From contig CM066916.1 in assembly GCA_033964015.1 (NCBI GenBank), positions 15,106,501 through 15,170,500 on the forward strand: a DNA stretch of 64,000 nucleotides, read 5' to 3'. This document shows positions 36,901-47,300 of this stretch, in pieces (the first letter of the stretch is position 1; each line of letters begins with the position of its first letter). The notes under the pieces were generated by a model that searched no databases, was not told the DNA's origin, and saw nothing but the letters and a program-made list of their open reading frames with translations. This DNA is from Scolanthus callimorphus (Eukaryota; Cnidaria; Anthozoa; Actiniaria; Edwardsiidae). The translations under genes and the position numbers were made by a program.

Positions 36901-37806
36901 TTTCGTTTACCTTTCGGGAAATGTCGTGGAAAACTAGTCCAAGGCAACAATGAAAGCACTGTGGTGATTCACGAGATTCCACAAAGTCAATCGATGGGCC
37001 ACAGATCACTTGGATACAGTGTGACAAACGAGGGGCTCGAGCTTGATGAAGACGATGACGAAGAAGCTCATATGGATGAACGTAGCTGCGAGGCGCCGAA
37101 GCGTGGATTAGATCTCAAGAATGGAGAAATAGAGTTCTGCAAAGGCGGGGATGAAAACTGCCACGAAGACAGGGCAAAGCTGGTGGATGAAATAGTCGTG
37201 CAGGTGGAAGAAGACTATTATTGCTCTGAATTGGACCTTCTTGAAGAAACTGGGCCTATTCAACAGACCGATGACGTAAGGCTGTGGTTTGTAGGTAGTG
37301 AAAGCTCTCCAGAGATTGCAATGGCAAATGAGAAAAAAGAGCAACCGTCGCCAACTAAAGAAAAAGAACCAGTCATCCAAGCAAGCGTGGGAAACGTTGA
37401 TGACAAAGAGGATACAACTCCAGATTCATGCACAGTCAGCTTATCTCCCAGCGGAGATTTTGAAGACAACCATCAGGAACGTGAAAGCTTTGTCAGAGAA
37501 ACTCCTGTTCCACATGAGGAAGAGCTAAAGCTTGAAGAAGTGATAAGTCAGATCGATGTAGGGAAAGGAGCTGATCCTGGTAGCTCAGTGCAAGAACTGG
37601 TGGATCACAGTTTGCGAGCTCAAGCCAGCGGCAATATTGGCACGCTTACTGGCCCGAGTGACACCGGAATTGCTCTACAGAACATCACGTCTGATTTGAT
37701 AGCAAGCGAAGGGGAAGAAGACATCAACAAGCAACCGCAAAACACTATCATGAGGGATGTTCAGAAGGGCCAAGGGCAGAAACGCGTTGAAGAAACCAAG
37801 TTCTAG
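16948..37806 (+). CDS. LRR, cysteine-rich, multi-pass membrane protein
   Basis: Proposed exons: 16948-17023, 18454-18525, 18920-18948, 21298-21369, 22038-22109, 23238-23309, 23836-23907, 24698-24769, 25052-25123, 25381-25452, 25811-25882, 27044-27124, 27738-27812, 28536-28705, 29612-29752, 30225-30390, 30651-30849, 31215-31424, 32152-32278, 32758-32900, 33951-34112, 34490-34707, 34943-35286, 35574-35758, 36694-37806. Phases agree at every junction except around the 29-nt exon, which needs one base fewer. Product about 1,361 residues: signal peptide (1-25), LRR N-cap (CPANCNC), ten LRRs to about 303, Cys-rich stalk to about 545, seven to nine hydrophobic segments to about 930, then an acidic tail. 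The membrane part has WYWEIVEMVRKLVLTSG and ILPPTCMKLC, resembling polytopic proteins with GCC2/GCC3-like ectodomains in cnidarians and protists. A cell-surface receptor or channel is inferred; ligand and function are unknown. Confidence 0.75.
17802..18247. mobile_element. Foldback element with 49-base perfect inverted ends
   Basis: AAGCCGGGGAAATACGAGGC and the following 29 bases at 17802-17850 are exactly inverted at 18199-18247, and pairing continues for about 14 more bases with two mismatches. The interior repeats GTTGCGCGACAAGTTG in both orientations. It sits in the first intron of the LRR membrane gene. Confidence 0.8.
20287..20480 (-). other. Candidate non-coding 5' exons of arginine kinase (minus strand)
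   Basis: The minus strand has a donor GTGAG|GTATGT ending an exon at 20448, then a 27-base exon 20313-20287 flanked by CTGTAG and GTAAGC. These could splice to the acceptor at 12571. If so, the arginine kinase transcript starts near 20.48 kb and overlaps the first introns of the LRR gene on the opposite strand. Support is splice-site quality only. Confidence 0.25.
20542..20551 (-). promoter_or_regulatory. CArG box (SRF site) in a candidate arginine kinase promoter
   Basis: CCATATTTGG (CCAAATATGG on the minus strand) fits the SRF consensus CC(A/T)6GG exactly. It lies about 65-95 bases upstream of the candidate non-coding exon ending at 20448. SRF sites drive muscle phosphagen-kinase genes in other animals; the link here is inferred. 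Confidence 0.3.
21298..27812 (+). CDS. Leucine-rich repeat block, one repeat per exon
   Basis: Eight consecutive exons are exactly 72 nt, followed by exons of 81 and 75 nt. All start and end in phase 2, each encoding one 24-residue LRR: DLHGNMITTI, NLSMNQIDYI, DLSGNQLTQV, YLSENQITKI, FLFINTIFDL, AINRNNLTKL, FMQYNELTVI, FMDDNNMTII, TLSNNMALSV, YILNTQLVRI. This would form the extracellular horseshoe. The modular exon design lets repeats be gained or lost without changing frame. Identity between repeats is low, so expansion is old. Confidence 0.8.
22309..22709. mobile_element. Foldback element with about 60-base inverted ends
   Basis: ACCCAGAGCTCCCCGGCTCG is inverted at the right end (ending 22709). 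Pairing runs through GGGGAGGCTCTGGTGACATC with few mismatches. A GGGGGAGGCTCTGGTGACAG segment recurs inside. It is intronic in the LRR membrane gene. A related fragment may be at about 34310-34420. Confidence 0.7.
23361..23520. mobile_element. Small MITE with GGGCGTAATGTTTTCCCATT ends
   Basis: The left end GGGCGTAATGTTTTCCCATT, followed by TCAGATCACGTGGC, is inverted at 23486-23520 with one or two differences. A diverged relative lies at about 43893-44060 in the SCAF1-like gene. Confidence 0.65.
24020..24272. mobile_element. Foldback element built of GCAACGTTGCGAG-like motifs
   Basis: ACACGAGGCAATT and its exact complement bound a stretch with many GTTGC/GCAAC inversions. It lies in an intron of the LRR membrane gene. 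Confidence 0.55.
26420..26620. mobile_element. CCCCTAAAAGATACC element, partial copy
   Basis: GATCATCCCCGATC, a C run and repeated TCTTTTAGGG motifs match the element at 15791-16192 in part. It is intronic in the LRR membrane gene. Confidence 0.45.
28536..31424 (+). CDS. Cysteine-rich stalk and first membrane segment
   Basis: Exons at 28536, 29612, 30225, 30651 and 31215 encode repeated CxxC modules: CTPCHFGEYQIRENGRYYC, CKACARGTYVKV, CKVCPAGTR, CEACPKGGIRG, then YGGPLCEICERGYHKSMSRC. These resemble ephrin-receptor-like or GCC2/GCC3 modules. The last exon continues into a strongly hydrophobic helix (LPWLIIQISMIGLIFLVIIL) followed by basic residues, which is the first membrane segment. Confidence 0.75.
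28743..29002. mobile_element. MITE family TATAGAGCGGATTTCAGATG, copy 2
   Basis: TTAGAGCGGATTTTACATGA is inverted as TCATGTGAAAACCGCTCTAT at the right end, with the family's interior of AATTGG and CAATCA motifs. It follows exon 28536-28705 by only 38 bases. Confidence 0.65.
30124..30231 (+). repeat. 54-base tandem duplication covering a splice acceptor
   Basis: The segment from GGACTTCTTGAAGACATCTA to TTGGCAGGAA is repeated exactly with a 54-base offset. Both copies end in TTTCTTCTTGGCAG. The exon must start at the downstream site (30225), because the upstream site would add an in-frame TAG after 11 codons. Confidence 0.8.
30421..30567. mobile_element. Foldback element with GACTCCGTTCACACGA ends, copy 1
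   Basis: GACTCCGTTCACACGAAACC at the left pairs with GGTCTCGTGTGAGCGGAGTC at the right. The interior has ACCGGTACAATTCTGG in both orientations. A larger relative is at 46535-46790. Confidence 0.65.
32152..35758 (+). CDS. Polytopic membrane core of the LRR protein
   Basis: Six exons encode hydrophobic stretches around YDGLMLTVGLNVTVVVLCLV, SAFLILFITFP, AYPILFPLCTIIILYTF, LVLTSGLSLIG, MAAMASGFYAV, LLQLASLVATFFNLSVGVLL and VTVILVLANIMVTGLVVG. Conserved-looking landmarks are IEWPDALLQLS, LPPTCMKLC, NCFDERYDRYVKYAY and WYWEIVEMVRKL. The count of membrane spans (seven to nine including the first) and hence the side of the tail cannot be settled by eye. Confidence 0.7.
36232..36322 (+). mobile_element. 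3' tail of a non-LTR retroelement or SINE, copy 2
   Basis: CTTGACTAGCTTTGCTATTT, ATCCTATGTAATCTGG and an AT-rich end with TTGATTTATTGATTGA match the tail at 16373-16462 in the opposite orientation. It is located in the last intron of the LRR membrane gene. Confidence 0.5.
36694..37806 (+). CDS. Acidic C-terminal tail exon of the LRR protein
   Basis: A single 1113-nt terminal exon opens in phase 0 after TTGTTGCAG and encodes about 370 residues ending VEETKF. It is rich in Asp and Glu, low in hydrophobics and predicted disordered by composition. I recognise no domain. It may be a scaffold or regulatory tail; this is inference only. Confidence 0.75.
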   Translation: MTGMEGAIGDMGLLDIGVENEGADNDEEEKDGEDGNDRDDGSIQCSLPEREAPVGEEDPKMSELTRVVKFRLPFGKCRGKLVQGNNESTVVIHEIPQSQSMGHRSLGYSVTNEGLELDEDDDEEAHMDERSCEAPKRGLDLKNGEIEFCKGGDENCHEDRAKLVDEIVVQVEEDYYCSELDLLEETGPIQQTDDVRLWFVGSESSPEIAMANEKKEQPSPTKEKEPVIQASVGNVDDKEDTTPDSCTVSLSPSGDFEDNHQERESFVRETPVPHEEELKLEEVISQIDVGKGADPGSSVQELVDHSLRAQASGNIGTLTGPSDTGIALQNITSDLIASEGEEDINKQPQNTIMRDVQKGQGQKRVEETKF

Positions 37807-38002
37807 AAGACACTGACAAATACAAAACGGTTGACTTCGACTATATATTCCATATGCATTTAAAGCTTGTAGTTTGTAGGTTTCCGAGATTGCATCTTTT
37901 TGACTGGACTTCATTAGGAACTAATCGGTAACACTGTAACAAATTCGAATATAATGTAATTAAAATTATAATGTAAACACTTATATGACGTATAATACAG
38001 CC

Positions 38003-38239
38003 GATTGTGTTTGGCTGTTTAACCCTAACAGTTCGCACGTTATGTTTGAACGCTGGAAAGTTGCGTTTCTAGGATGGAACAAGACGTTTCTTTGGAGAAC
38101 CAAAGAGTTCTGCCCTCTCTGATTGGTCACTGAAAAATAAACATGGCGATTGCCCTTGAAACGTCTCACGTTTTGTCTCACAACGCAAACTTTCAAACGT
38201 AACGTGCGAACTGTTTGGGTTAAACAGCCAAACGCAATC
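38003..38239. mobile_element. Foldback element with GATTGTGTTTGGCTGTTTAA ends
   Basis: The left end GATTGTGTTTGGCTGTTTAA is inverted at the right end as TTAAACAGCCAAACGCAATC. About 40 bases pair with a few mismatches, through GTTCGCACGTTA. Confidence 0.65.
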
Positions 38240-39126
38240 AGTACCATAGGGAAACGCTAAAATTAAGTTTACAGATTTAAGATGTCTGACCTGTAACATT
38301 CGGGCTGTAGATGCACTTTACAATATAATTATGAGTGAAGGTTTTCATTACGTAGTGAGTTCTGTCACTCAGCTCAGCAGTCTTTGTCGTAACCCATCTT
38401 CAGGGTTAGGTATAGTGAGTTTAGAGACGGATCCTCGGTCTTTTGTCTGGACACAGGGACGCTGAACAAGGGAGAACCCATGATGAGCACCCACAACTGA
38501 AGCTCAAAAGAAAAATAACCTAACTGTTCGAGCCAGGCAAAAGTGACGGACCCATACATATACTGTGTATATACTATAGCTGCTCCGACTATTTTAGTGC
38601 AGGTTACTTTGAAGGAAGTACACGTACTTTGGAAAATTAGCCATGGGATTCCGAAAGAGGAAGGAGGAGTTAGATAACTGTAAATGATTATTCATGTATT
38701 ACATTCGTTAAATAAACTTGCACTCCTTTATCGAACTTTTCATGTCAAAAGATCGGACAAAAAGTCCGGTTTTTGACCCTGCGATGGACACGGTGATCAC
38801 AGATCGTCGCCCACTTTCAGCGAATGACCTATAGACGCTTTTGTTATAAGATTTGTACACGCTCTTTTCGAGGGAAAAACACGAAGGTTGAACGCAACGA
38901 GACGGCAATCGATTAATACGAGACTAAAGTCTTTATTTATGAGAATGCTTCAGTGTTTAAACAATTAAGGGTGCTTACATACTACGAAATTTATATACAT
39001 ACCAAAAGTAGAAGTTGAATGCGTCCGCCAGTCAATAAAACATTGGCAACAAATTTTTTTTATTCAGAGGATGCTACTAAAAACCTCTGCATCTGCTTCT
39101 TAAAACGCAGCCAAACCTACATTGTG

Positions 39127-39259
39127 TTTAGAGCAGTTTTCATATGACTGTAATGAAACCAATCGCATCATAATTACATGAATTCTGAACAAAACCTATA
39201 GGAGTAATTACAAAGTAATGGCGAATTACTCACGACAGTCATCTGAAATCCGCTCTATA
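39127..39259. mobile_element. MITE family TATAGAGCGGATTTCAGATG, copy 3
   Basis: TTTAGAGCAGTTTTCATATG at the left and CATCTGAAATCCGCTCTATA at the right, with the short family interior. Confidence 0.6.
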
Positions 39260-39328
39260 GCTATTACCTATCTTGTAAAACCTTATTAACATGCTATAGG
39301 TAAGATTTAGAGAAACATTCACTGACAA

Positions 39329-39806
39329 TATAGAGCGAAATTCAAATGAGCGCAAATACACCTAGCCAATCACAAACGAGAGAAATTGCAGGTTGCTACT
39401 GAATGGTTTCCCATTCACAAACCAAGTAAAACCACAATCACAAGCCCAGAACAATCACGCGGCGAGCACGTGATCACTACATGCACAGCTGCGTTTAGTT
39501 CAAAATATGATTGGGTGATAGAAATGAGCAAACAATGAAAAATGCAAGGTAAAATACTCCATTTCACTGTTGCGCAACAGGCTTTGTTTGAACCCAAGAC
39601 AAGGTTGACCTTGCAATGTCAGGGACGTGAAACCTGTTAGCATTATAAAAGGACTGATTTTCATTCCAAGAGAATGAAGGTCTTAATCAGTGCATGGTCA
39701 ACCATAGCCTCGGTGTGACGCAGCAATTCGGGGACTGTGAAAAGGACTATTATTATTATTTTTATTATATTTATTTTTTTGACACTCATCTGAAACCCCG
39801 CTCTAT
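39329..39806. mobile_element. MITE family TATAGAGCGGATTTCAGATG, copy 4 (long or composite)
   Basis: TATAGAGCGAAATTCAAATG and CATCTGAAACCCCGCTCTAT bound 478 bases, longer than other copies, so it may hold an insertion. Confidence 0.4.
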
Positions 39807-40754
39807 CAAACCAACAACAAGACATGTTAGTCCTTCCTTATGGAAACATGTACGTTCACCGCTTTTGTTAACAACTAGCCTGCTTGCAGGCCGTTTATTG
39901 CTGTTTACGGCGGAAAAACGTTCAGTGGAAGTCACCATTGGGATATAGTGATTTCCAGCTTCAGTGATCCCGGCCACAATCGGCGCCATCTTGGACGTGC
40001 GCGAGAAATCAGTCTGAGGCGAGCAACTGATTTCAAGATGGCGACGATTGCAGCTGGGATCACGAACTGAAACTTTTTCGCCTTAAAACACCCACAAGTC
40101 GTCTGCAAGCAGACAAGTTAGTATCAATACTAAATATCCGCCACATGCAGTCTGAGTTAGGATTCCCCTACTTCAATTGCAGGTTCTTTTTAACAGACAA
40201 CCAGCGTCTTGAGATTTTTCAATCGTTTTCCTTTGGTAATACCTGTACAAAAGTGCATGAATTGAGAAATATTCCAGAATCCTTTCATGACAAGAAGCTT
40301 CTTGACGAACGGAATACACCCTGTGTATCGAGCAATAGTCTATACATATACGCTTCATACACGTTAAGCGTGGTTCACACTAGCGACATAACAACATAAC
40401 CACGAGAGATCATGATTGTTCACACACAATGTCAACATTGATTTGTGCTTATGTAGGTATATTCTCACTTTTGAGTGGGATAATTTTCATTGGTAACGCC
40501 ATGCTTATGTCGCTATGTCGCCATTTTGAACCAGGGCTAACATTCAATACGGTTCTCGGGCATCAGTCCTCGGGTTGAAGTGTTCTAGTATTGTACTAGT
40601 ACCATTCCAAATTGTAAGTATGACGCGTATGGTCCAGATCTGAGCCAAATCGACCGGGGCTGTACCGTTCTGCAGTACTCACTTCCCGCAAATGCCTTTG
40701 AATGACTTTGAATGCCGCAGATCCCTTGAATTGTGAGTGTCAAGTCTGGGCTAG

Positions 40755-41377
40755 TCACAAATCAACCTTCATAAATCTCTGACCTTTAGCCTTGGCGACG
40801 TATTTCTTGACGAGATGACGAATTCTCTCAGGATCGATTGAGTGACTAGAGTTGGCGACCTAACAGAAGAATTAATATAAATGATAAGCTAAAATTGCTT
40901 TTGTTGGAGAATTGGGTTTCTTTTTTAAAGACGTGTGTCAGAATTCCAGACGTTCTGACTTACGATAAAACCTGCTAACAACCACTGATGTTTGTAAACT
41001 CCACCGGCCGGTCAAGCATCATTATATGCAATATGTCAAGTCCCCCAACCTTGTCAAGAGAGCCGTAATTCAACCTTCGGGCTACAAGGGCTTCACATTG
41101 GCTACTGTCCCAATATCTTTGATCTTTTGTGTATCATTCTAGTGCCATTAAACCAGTACAAGTTTATCAAAAGTTTCAATTTAAAGTTACCATAGAAGCT
41201 ACCAAAGTGTTATGGAATAACTAGTGCCATTCATAGATGACTGACCTGTGGCACCGCTTTCCTGAGTATGTCCTTGTATTCGTCTTTACTGATCTCCCTA
41301 TGTTTGTAATACACCTTCAGAACAATCTTCACCTCTTCCTCCACACGAGCTTGCCTGTGCAGCTTATCCAAGAGTGT
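40755..41377 (-). CDS. C-terminal SCAF/PHRF1-type helical domain exons
   Basis: Exon 41377-41246 (44 codons) and exon 40859-40755 (34 codons plus TGA) are joined in phase 0. They encode LDKLHRQARVEEEVKIVLKV, YYKHREISKDEYKDILRKAV and SIDPERIRHLVKKYVAKAKG. This domain caps the C-terminus of SCAF1 and PHRF1 in vertebrates and is compared by some to SRI domains that bind the polymerase II tail. Confidence 0.75.
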
Positions 41378-44300
41378 CTAAGCACAAATCATATTGTAAC
41401 GATTAGCACATGTATCTTATTAGATCTTTTTTCATGTAATGCGGGCGGATATTTTACGAGTTGTGGACGGGGTGAGAAAAAATGTGAGCAACAGAGCAAT
41501 CGACAGTGCCATTTACATCCCAACCGGAATTCCCGGGAATTTTGGCATAATGGTAAGCACCCCAGGTAAGAAATCGAAAGGACCAATTCCATCCGATCGA
41601 TAACATAATGGGCTGTTCCATAAAAAATGTGTATCCCCCCTATCGAGGAACTCCAAATTTTTAGAAAAAGCTCTACCCCTGTGGAAATTCCAGACTTCTG
41701 TACAACCCCTGTGGAAATTTGAAGCAACCCCTGTGGAAATTCCTCATTCTCTTGTGTGCCTGTGGAAATTCCTCAGTTGCAAATGAATACCCTGTGGAAA
41801 TTCCAGGGTAAAATGGATGGCCCTGTGGAAATTCCAGGGTCAACATCACAGACTCCGTGGAAATTCCAGGGTCAAAATCGCGGACTCCGCGGAAATTCCG
41901 GGGTCAAAATCGACAAACCCTGTGGAAATTCCAGGGCCAAACACAGCGACCCTGTGGAATTTCCAGGTTCCTCGATAGGGGGGGGGGGGGACTACAACGG
42001 AAAACCGAGATGATTATTTTGATTATTTCTTGTGAATTGGACTGCATTTATCAAGCTAACTAAATTAACCCTCAAATCGTGACACTGACCGAAAAGCCAA
42101 ATAAGGATCTCCAATCATTGGTGTATTTACGAATAGCAATAAACGAGTTCGCATTCTCAGATTCGTAGTAGGAAGGAGTTACATACCGTTCATGTTTTCT
42201 AATATAACCTAATATCATTTATTAAACTGGGTCTTTCATGGGCCTATCCGATGGGGTACTAGATGACATTAGCTTGTCCGGTTTTTTTCCTGAGAGTATA
42301 GCAAAACAACTTCTCTATGGGGTGATGTTTAAAATCTAAGCTCCTACTCTTCTGAGTTTTTTTTATTGCGCCAAAGCAACCTATACATATAAACATCGTA
42401 GCGACAATGTGTAAACAGTTCACCCATCTCACCTGCACTTTGGTTTTCTCCGGTTCATCTGCCTTCTTCTTCTTCTCTTTCCCTAGCTTAGGTTTGTCTG
42501 ACAGGACCTCTGATGGGTCGTAATCCTCACCAGCCAGCATGGCCTGTATAACGGGATCGTTATCAGGGTCATACTCCTCTTCCTCGGGCACGTATGGTTC
42601 GTCCTCGGGAACGTATGGTTCGTCCTCCGGATTCTTGGGTTCGCCCCCTCCTTGCTGGTTTTCCCAAAACTCCTCGTTCATCTTTTCAATGATATCTGGG
42701 GAGGCAACATCCATATCCATCGGGGAATCGATTTTGACTTCCAGATGTTCGCTCTTCTTCTTCTTCCTCTCAGGAAATTTTGGGCCATCATCTAGGAATG
42801 GGATAACGGTACTTGATAACTGTAGTCCTAGAAGCGAGGTCTTTTTTTCTATCGCTGAGGAAGCACCTTCACTTGAGAACCCCTGTGGTGCACTCGCCTG
42901 AGTAGGTTCAATAAAAGGCAGTGCTGGCGGAAGCTGTCTTCCTCCCTGGAGAAATCGCATCTGGTCTTGAGAGCTTGAGCTCTGCTCAGGTGACATTAAT
43001 GGTCTCACTAGAGACTTGACTACAGGAGGGAATACATTAACTTCCTGCTGTTGCTGTAGCATGTGGTTCTGAGATGTATTGGATGCTGTTCTTGTATCCT
43101 GGGCTGCCGCGTGCGGTGAATGGTGTACCTTGGGTCTCGGTGGGGGTGGGGGTGGGGGTGACTGGTCACCAGCACTTTCAGAATTCCCAGAGGACAAATT
43201 AAGCGATGCGGGTAGAAACCCAGATACAATTTCTCTAATGGATTTTTGACCAGACGCTTTATCCAAAGCTGCAGACTGCGTATCAACTGTGTTTTGCATA
43301 TCCTTTTCATGTTCACTTTCTTGTTTCTCACTAGACTGATTAACTTCTGCACTTTTATCCGAAATTTCATCGTTCAACTTTTCTTCCACATCAATTTCAT
43401 TTTTATCTTGAAGGGAGTTTTCGTTTTCATTTGTCACCAAATTAGTATCTTTTAAGTTCTCTTTGTCGGAATCCTTTGCCCTTTCCTTTGTAGGCATAAT
43501 GGCATTTTCCAGTTCATCCTGTAAGGATGCCAAGGCAGGAGTAGCACGAATTTTCTTTCCAAGCTCCGTAAGGTTATGGCTCTTTTTCAATATCAACAAT
43601 GGTTTGGTCCGAAGCGGGTTGTCGCTAAAGCGTAAGAAAGCCAGACAAAATGTCAGCGTTAAATAACAAGATGGCCAGTTGCAAACCACATTCGCACCAA
43701 TTTCGGGGTGGGTACAAATCAATATGGAGTTTGAGGGGGGAACTAGGGAGGCCATTATAAAATTTGTTGATATCCAGGGTGGATAGATAATTCCTGGGTG
43801 GAAGGCCCCTCGTAGCTTTGAGGTTTAGAGCACCAGCGATTTCCTATATTCAATTCAATCTTAACCGGATGAAATGGTTTCGTAGACAATAGACCTCTTT
43901 CACTTGTTGTCTCATTTCAGATTACGTGGCACTCTCATGTTTTTCTTTCTTTTTCTGCTACGCACTAAAGGATGAATGAATATGGAAGCAACCCAAACAA
44001 AGCAAGATTATTCAAATGAATGCCACCTGATCGGAAATGGGGCAATCATACGCCCAAGCGAAATAGCTCTATTTGCACGTGATTCTCAAAATATCGACGG
44101 TCGACGAAAACACAAAAATATCGCGACTGAAGCTTTCCATATATTTCCAATATGGCTTTGAAAGGGAGCTCACCTAAAACTCACAATGTTATTTATTTTG
44201 ACAAACATGAATTTGATAGTGCAGCCAATGTTTAAACTTTATAAACGCTTAGCAATAGAGTCAGAAGTAGTAACCATTGGATGTCCTGATATTTGAGGAA

Positions 44301-47300
44301 AATAGGAAAAAAGAAAAACTCCATGATCCTTCAGTATTGCCTTACCAAACATCCGTGGAAACCTGGCTTACCTTTCATCCAAAACAAGTTGTTCCTCTTG
44401 TGTGAACACATCACTGTCTAACGCTTCTGTTGGTGGAGCCTCCACTTCCTCCTCGTCATCCTTCTTCTCCCATTCCCAGGACCACCTACGGGGAGATTTT
44501 CCTATGGAGGATGGCCCAGGCGATGTTTCTTGTTGCTCCTCTGTCTGGCCATTGTCCGAGAGTCTCTGCACTACATCACTTGATTTTACCTTACTAGGAG
44601 AAGGGCTACGAGACTTCAAATCTCGCTTCCTCTCAGTATCACTTGGAGAATGACTAGTAGACTGCGTGTCTTTCCTGATATGTTTTCTTTTCTTTCCTAA
44701 ACTTGGAGAACGTGCACCTTTTCTCCTATCTTTCATTTTCTTTTCTAAACTTTGTGACAGTCTTCCTTTTCTTTTATCGGTCGCTTTCTTGTCTAAGCTT
44801 GGAGAACGACTTGGACGCCGTGTGTCTTTACTTTTATCTGTCGCTTTCTTGTCTAAACTTGGAGAGCGACTTGGATGCCGTGTGCTTTTACTTTTATCTG
44901 CCCCTTTTTTGTCTAAACTTGGAGAACGACTTGGGCGTCGTGTGTCTTTACTTTTATCTGTCGCTTTCTTGTCTAAACTTGGAGAGCGACTTGGACGCCG
45001 TGTGCCTTTACTTTCATCTGTCGCTTTCTTGTCTAAACTTGGAGAACGACTTTGACGTTGTGTGTCTTTCCTTTTATCGGTCGCTTTCTTGTCTAAACTT
45101 GGAGAGCGACTTGGACGCCGTGTGCCTTTACTTTTATCTGTCCCTTTCTTGTCTAAACTTGGAGAACGACTTTGACGTTGTGTGTCTTTTCTTTTATCAG
45201 TCGCTTTCTTGTCTAAACTTGGAGAACGACTTGGACCTCGTGTGTCTTTTCTTTTATCTGTCGTTGTCTTGTCTAAACTTGGGGACCGTGTGGCTTTTCT
45301 TTTATCCGTCATTTTCTTTTCCAAACTTGGAGAACTATTTGGGGGCAGTGTGTCTTTTCTTCTATCCATCTTTTTCCTCTCTACACTTAAAGAATGACTC
45401 CCAGACTGCGCATCATTTCTTCTCTCTTTATTCTTTCTCTCTGCACTTGGGGAACGGCTAGAAGACTGAGAGGTTCTTCTTCTAACCATCTCCCTTCTCT
45501 CAGCACTAGGAGAGCGACTAGAAGACCGTGCACCAAGTCTACCACCCTTCTTCCTATTTGTATCATCACTAGAGGAGCGACTACCGGATCGCGTACGTCT
45601 TCGTATATTTCCCTTCCTTATCTCGCGTCTGCCTTTTAGACCGTCATTCTCATTTCTGCTTCCTGCAGGTTGCTGAAGCCTCCTTTCCAACGGCTCAACT
45701 TGTTTTTCCTTTGGATGTGTTCTCAGAGAAGCATCTGAGAGCCTATTAGTGCTTTTGTCTTCTCCTTTGTGTAGCAGCCTTCGCACTTGCGTTACTCTTG
45801 GTGACTTCTCTGGAGAGCTGCTACTGGATGAAGAGGAAGATGAGGAACTTCTTTGTTTCTGATACTTTCTCGTCTGCCTTTCCCTTTCGCGGGACCATCT
45901 TTTCTTCCTCTCCCCAGAAGATGATCTCCTCCTTCCGTACCTGCTTCTCCACGGTGATCTACTGCGGAATCTCCGTCTATCTCTGTCTCGGTTCTCAATC
46001 GAGGATTTCCTTCTTCTTTCTGGGGAGGAACTTCCAGATGTTCTTCTTCGTGTCCTTCGATCTGCTGAACGTGGTTGCCACCTAGGTGATCTCTCGAAGC
46101 TCTTTTTTCTAGACAATTCTCTCTCAGAGGATTTACTTCTTGATCGTTTACTGGAGCGCCGTCTGTTTCGCCTTTCTGAGGAGTCACTCCGGTTAAACCT
46201 TTTTGCCTTTTCATCTCTTGAAGAGGAAGGCTGCCTAAATGACTTTTCATGTTCATGTCCAGTACTCCGTTTCGGTGTTTCCTGACTTTTCTCAGTTACT
46301 ACATGTATATGCGATTCTAATGTTTTTGCAATTTTTTTCTCAATGTCTCTTTCTGGAGCTGCTTTTTTGTCATCCGATGTTGTGACCACTTGAGGTGTCT
46401 TTTCCTTCCTCTCCTCCTCCTTTTTAGAAGATTTCTTTTCTGTTTCACCTTTCAGTTCTTGGACATGAGAAAAATAAAAATTGAATGAAAAAATCTAGGC
46501 GAGTTCACGCTCTCAGTGCATTATGGGTAATCACTTTAGACCCCGTTCACACGAGACCGGCAAAAAACCGGACCGGTACAATTCTGGTATGGTACTGCCT
46601 GTTCATGCGGTACCGGTACAATTCTGGCACGTTTTGCAACAGTGTTCACACGGGACCTGGTCCCAAAAAAGCATGCCTAGCCATGTCAAAATCGGTCCTG
46701 TACCGCAGGTCCCGTGTGAACGCGCGACGGTACCGTACCAGAATTGTACCGGTCCGGTTTTGTACCGGTCTAGTGTAGACAAGGCCTTAGATTCGTATGG
46801 GAAAGGCAAGTCTGGAATCCTCACTAGAATCCATCAACTTTACAAGTTGTATGAAAAATATGTTTGTAGAAATCAAATACATAGGAACAGATATTTACAG
46901 ATAAATTCATCACACGACGAGTGAATTCCACGGTAAATTTCACGCGAAATTCGCGACGAGTGCGATATCGTTTTTCAAGTGAAATTTAATGTGGAATTCA
47001 CGAGTCGAGTGATGAATTTTGAGTCTTGAATCCCATAGCAAAAAGATTTGATATTTTAGCGAAATAATTCGAGCTTTGAAATTTCTTTACGCGCGGGTAA
47101 CCTGTGTTTTTGTCGAATTCAGCTTTCAACCATTGAATTCCACGTTAAATGTCACTCATGTTTAGCCAATCAACGCGCGTGTAAGAATTGAGCTATGGGA
47201 TTCTGACCTGAAACTGATTTGGAATGTTTCTTAACACTAGTAACACATCGTGGCCAGATGTGAGAAAGCCTATTCATGACAACTCATGCTCCCTGCCTCG

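Larger units (their letters stand above)
37807..40754. other. Convergent intergenic region
   Basis: The region lies between the 3' ends of the LRR membrane gene (+) and the SCAF1-like gene (-). It contains foldback elements (38003-38239, 39127-39259, 39329-39806, about 39870-40121 and about 40369-40540) and no gene I can support. The stretch at 39960-40065 holds an inverted pair of AAGATGGCG motifs (YY1-like) within a foldback. Confidence 0.5.

Noticed and set aside
44666..45461. Long plus-strand open frames (129 and 252 codons) with Leu/Ser/Phe repeats
   Set aside because: They are the antisense of the RS-repeat exon of the SCAF1-like gene; the 60-base period keeps all frames open.
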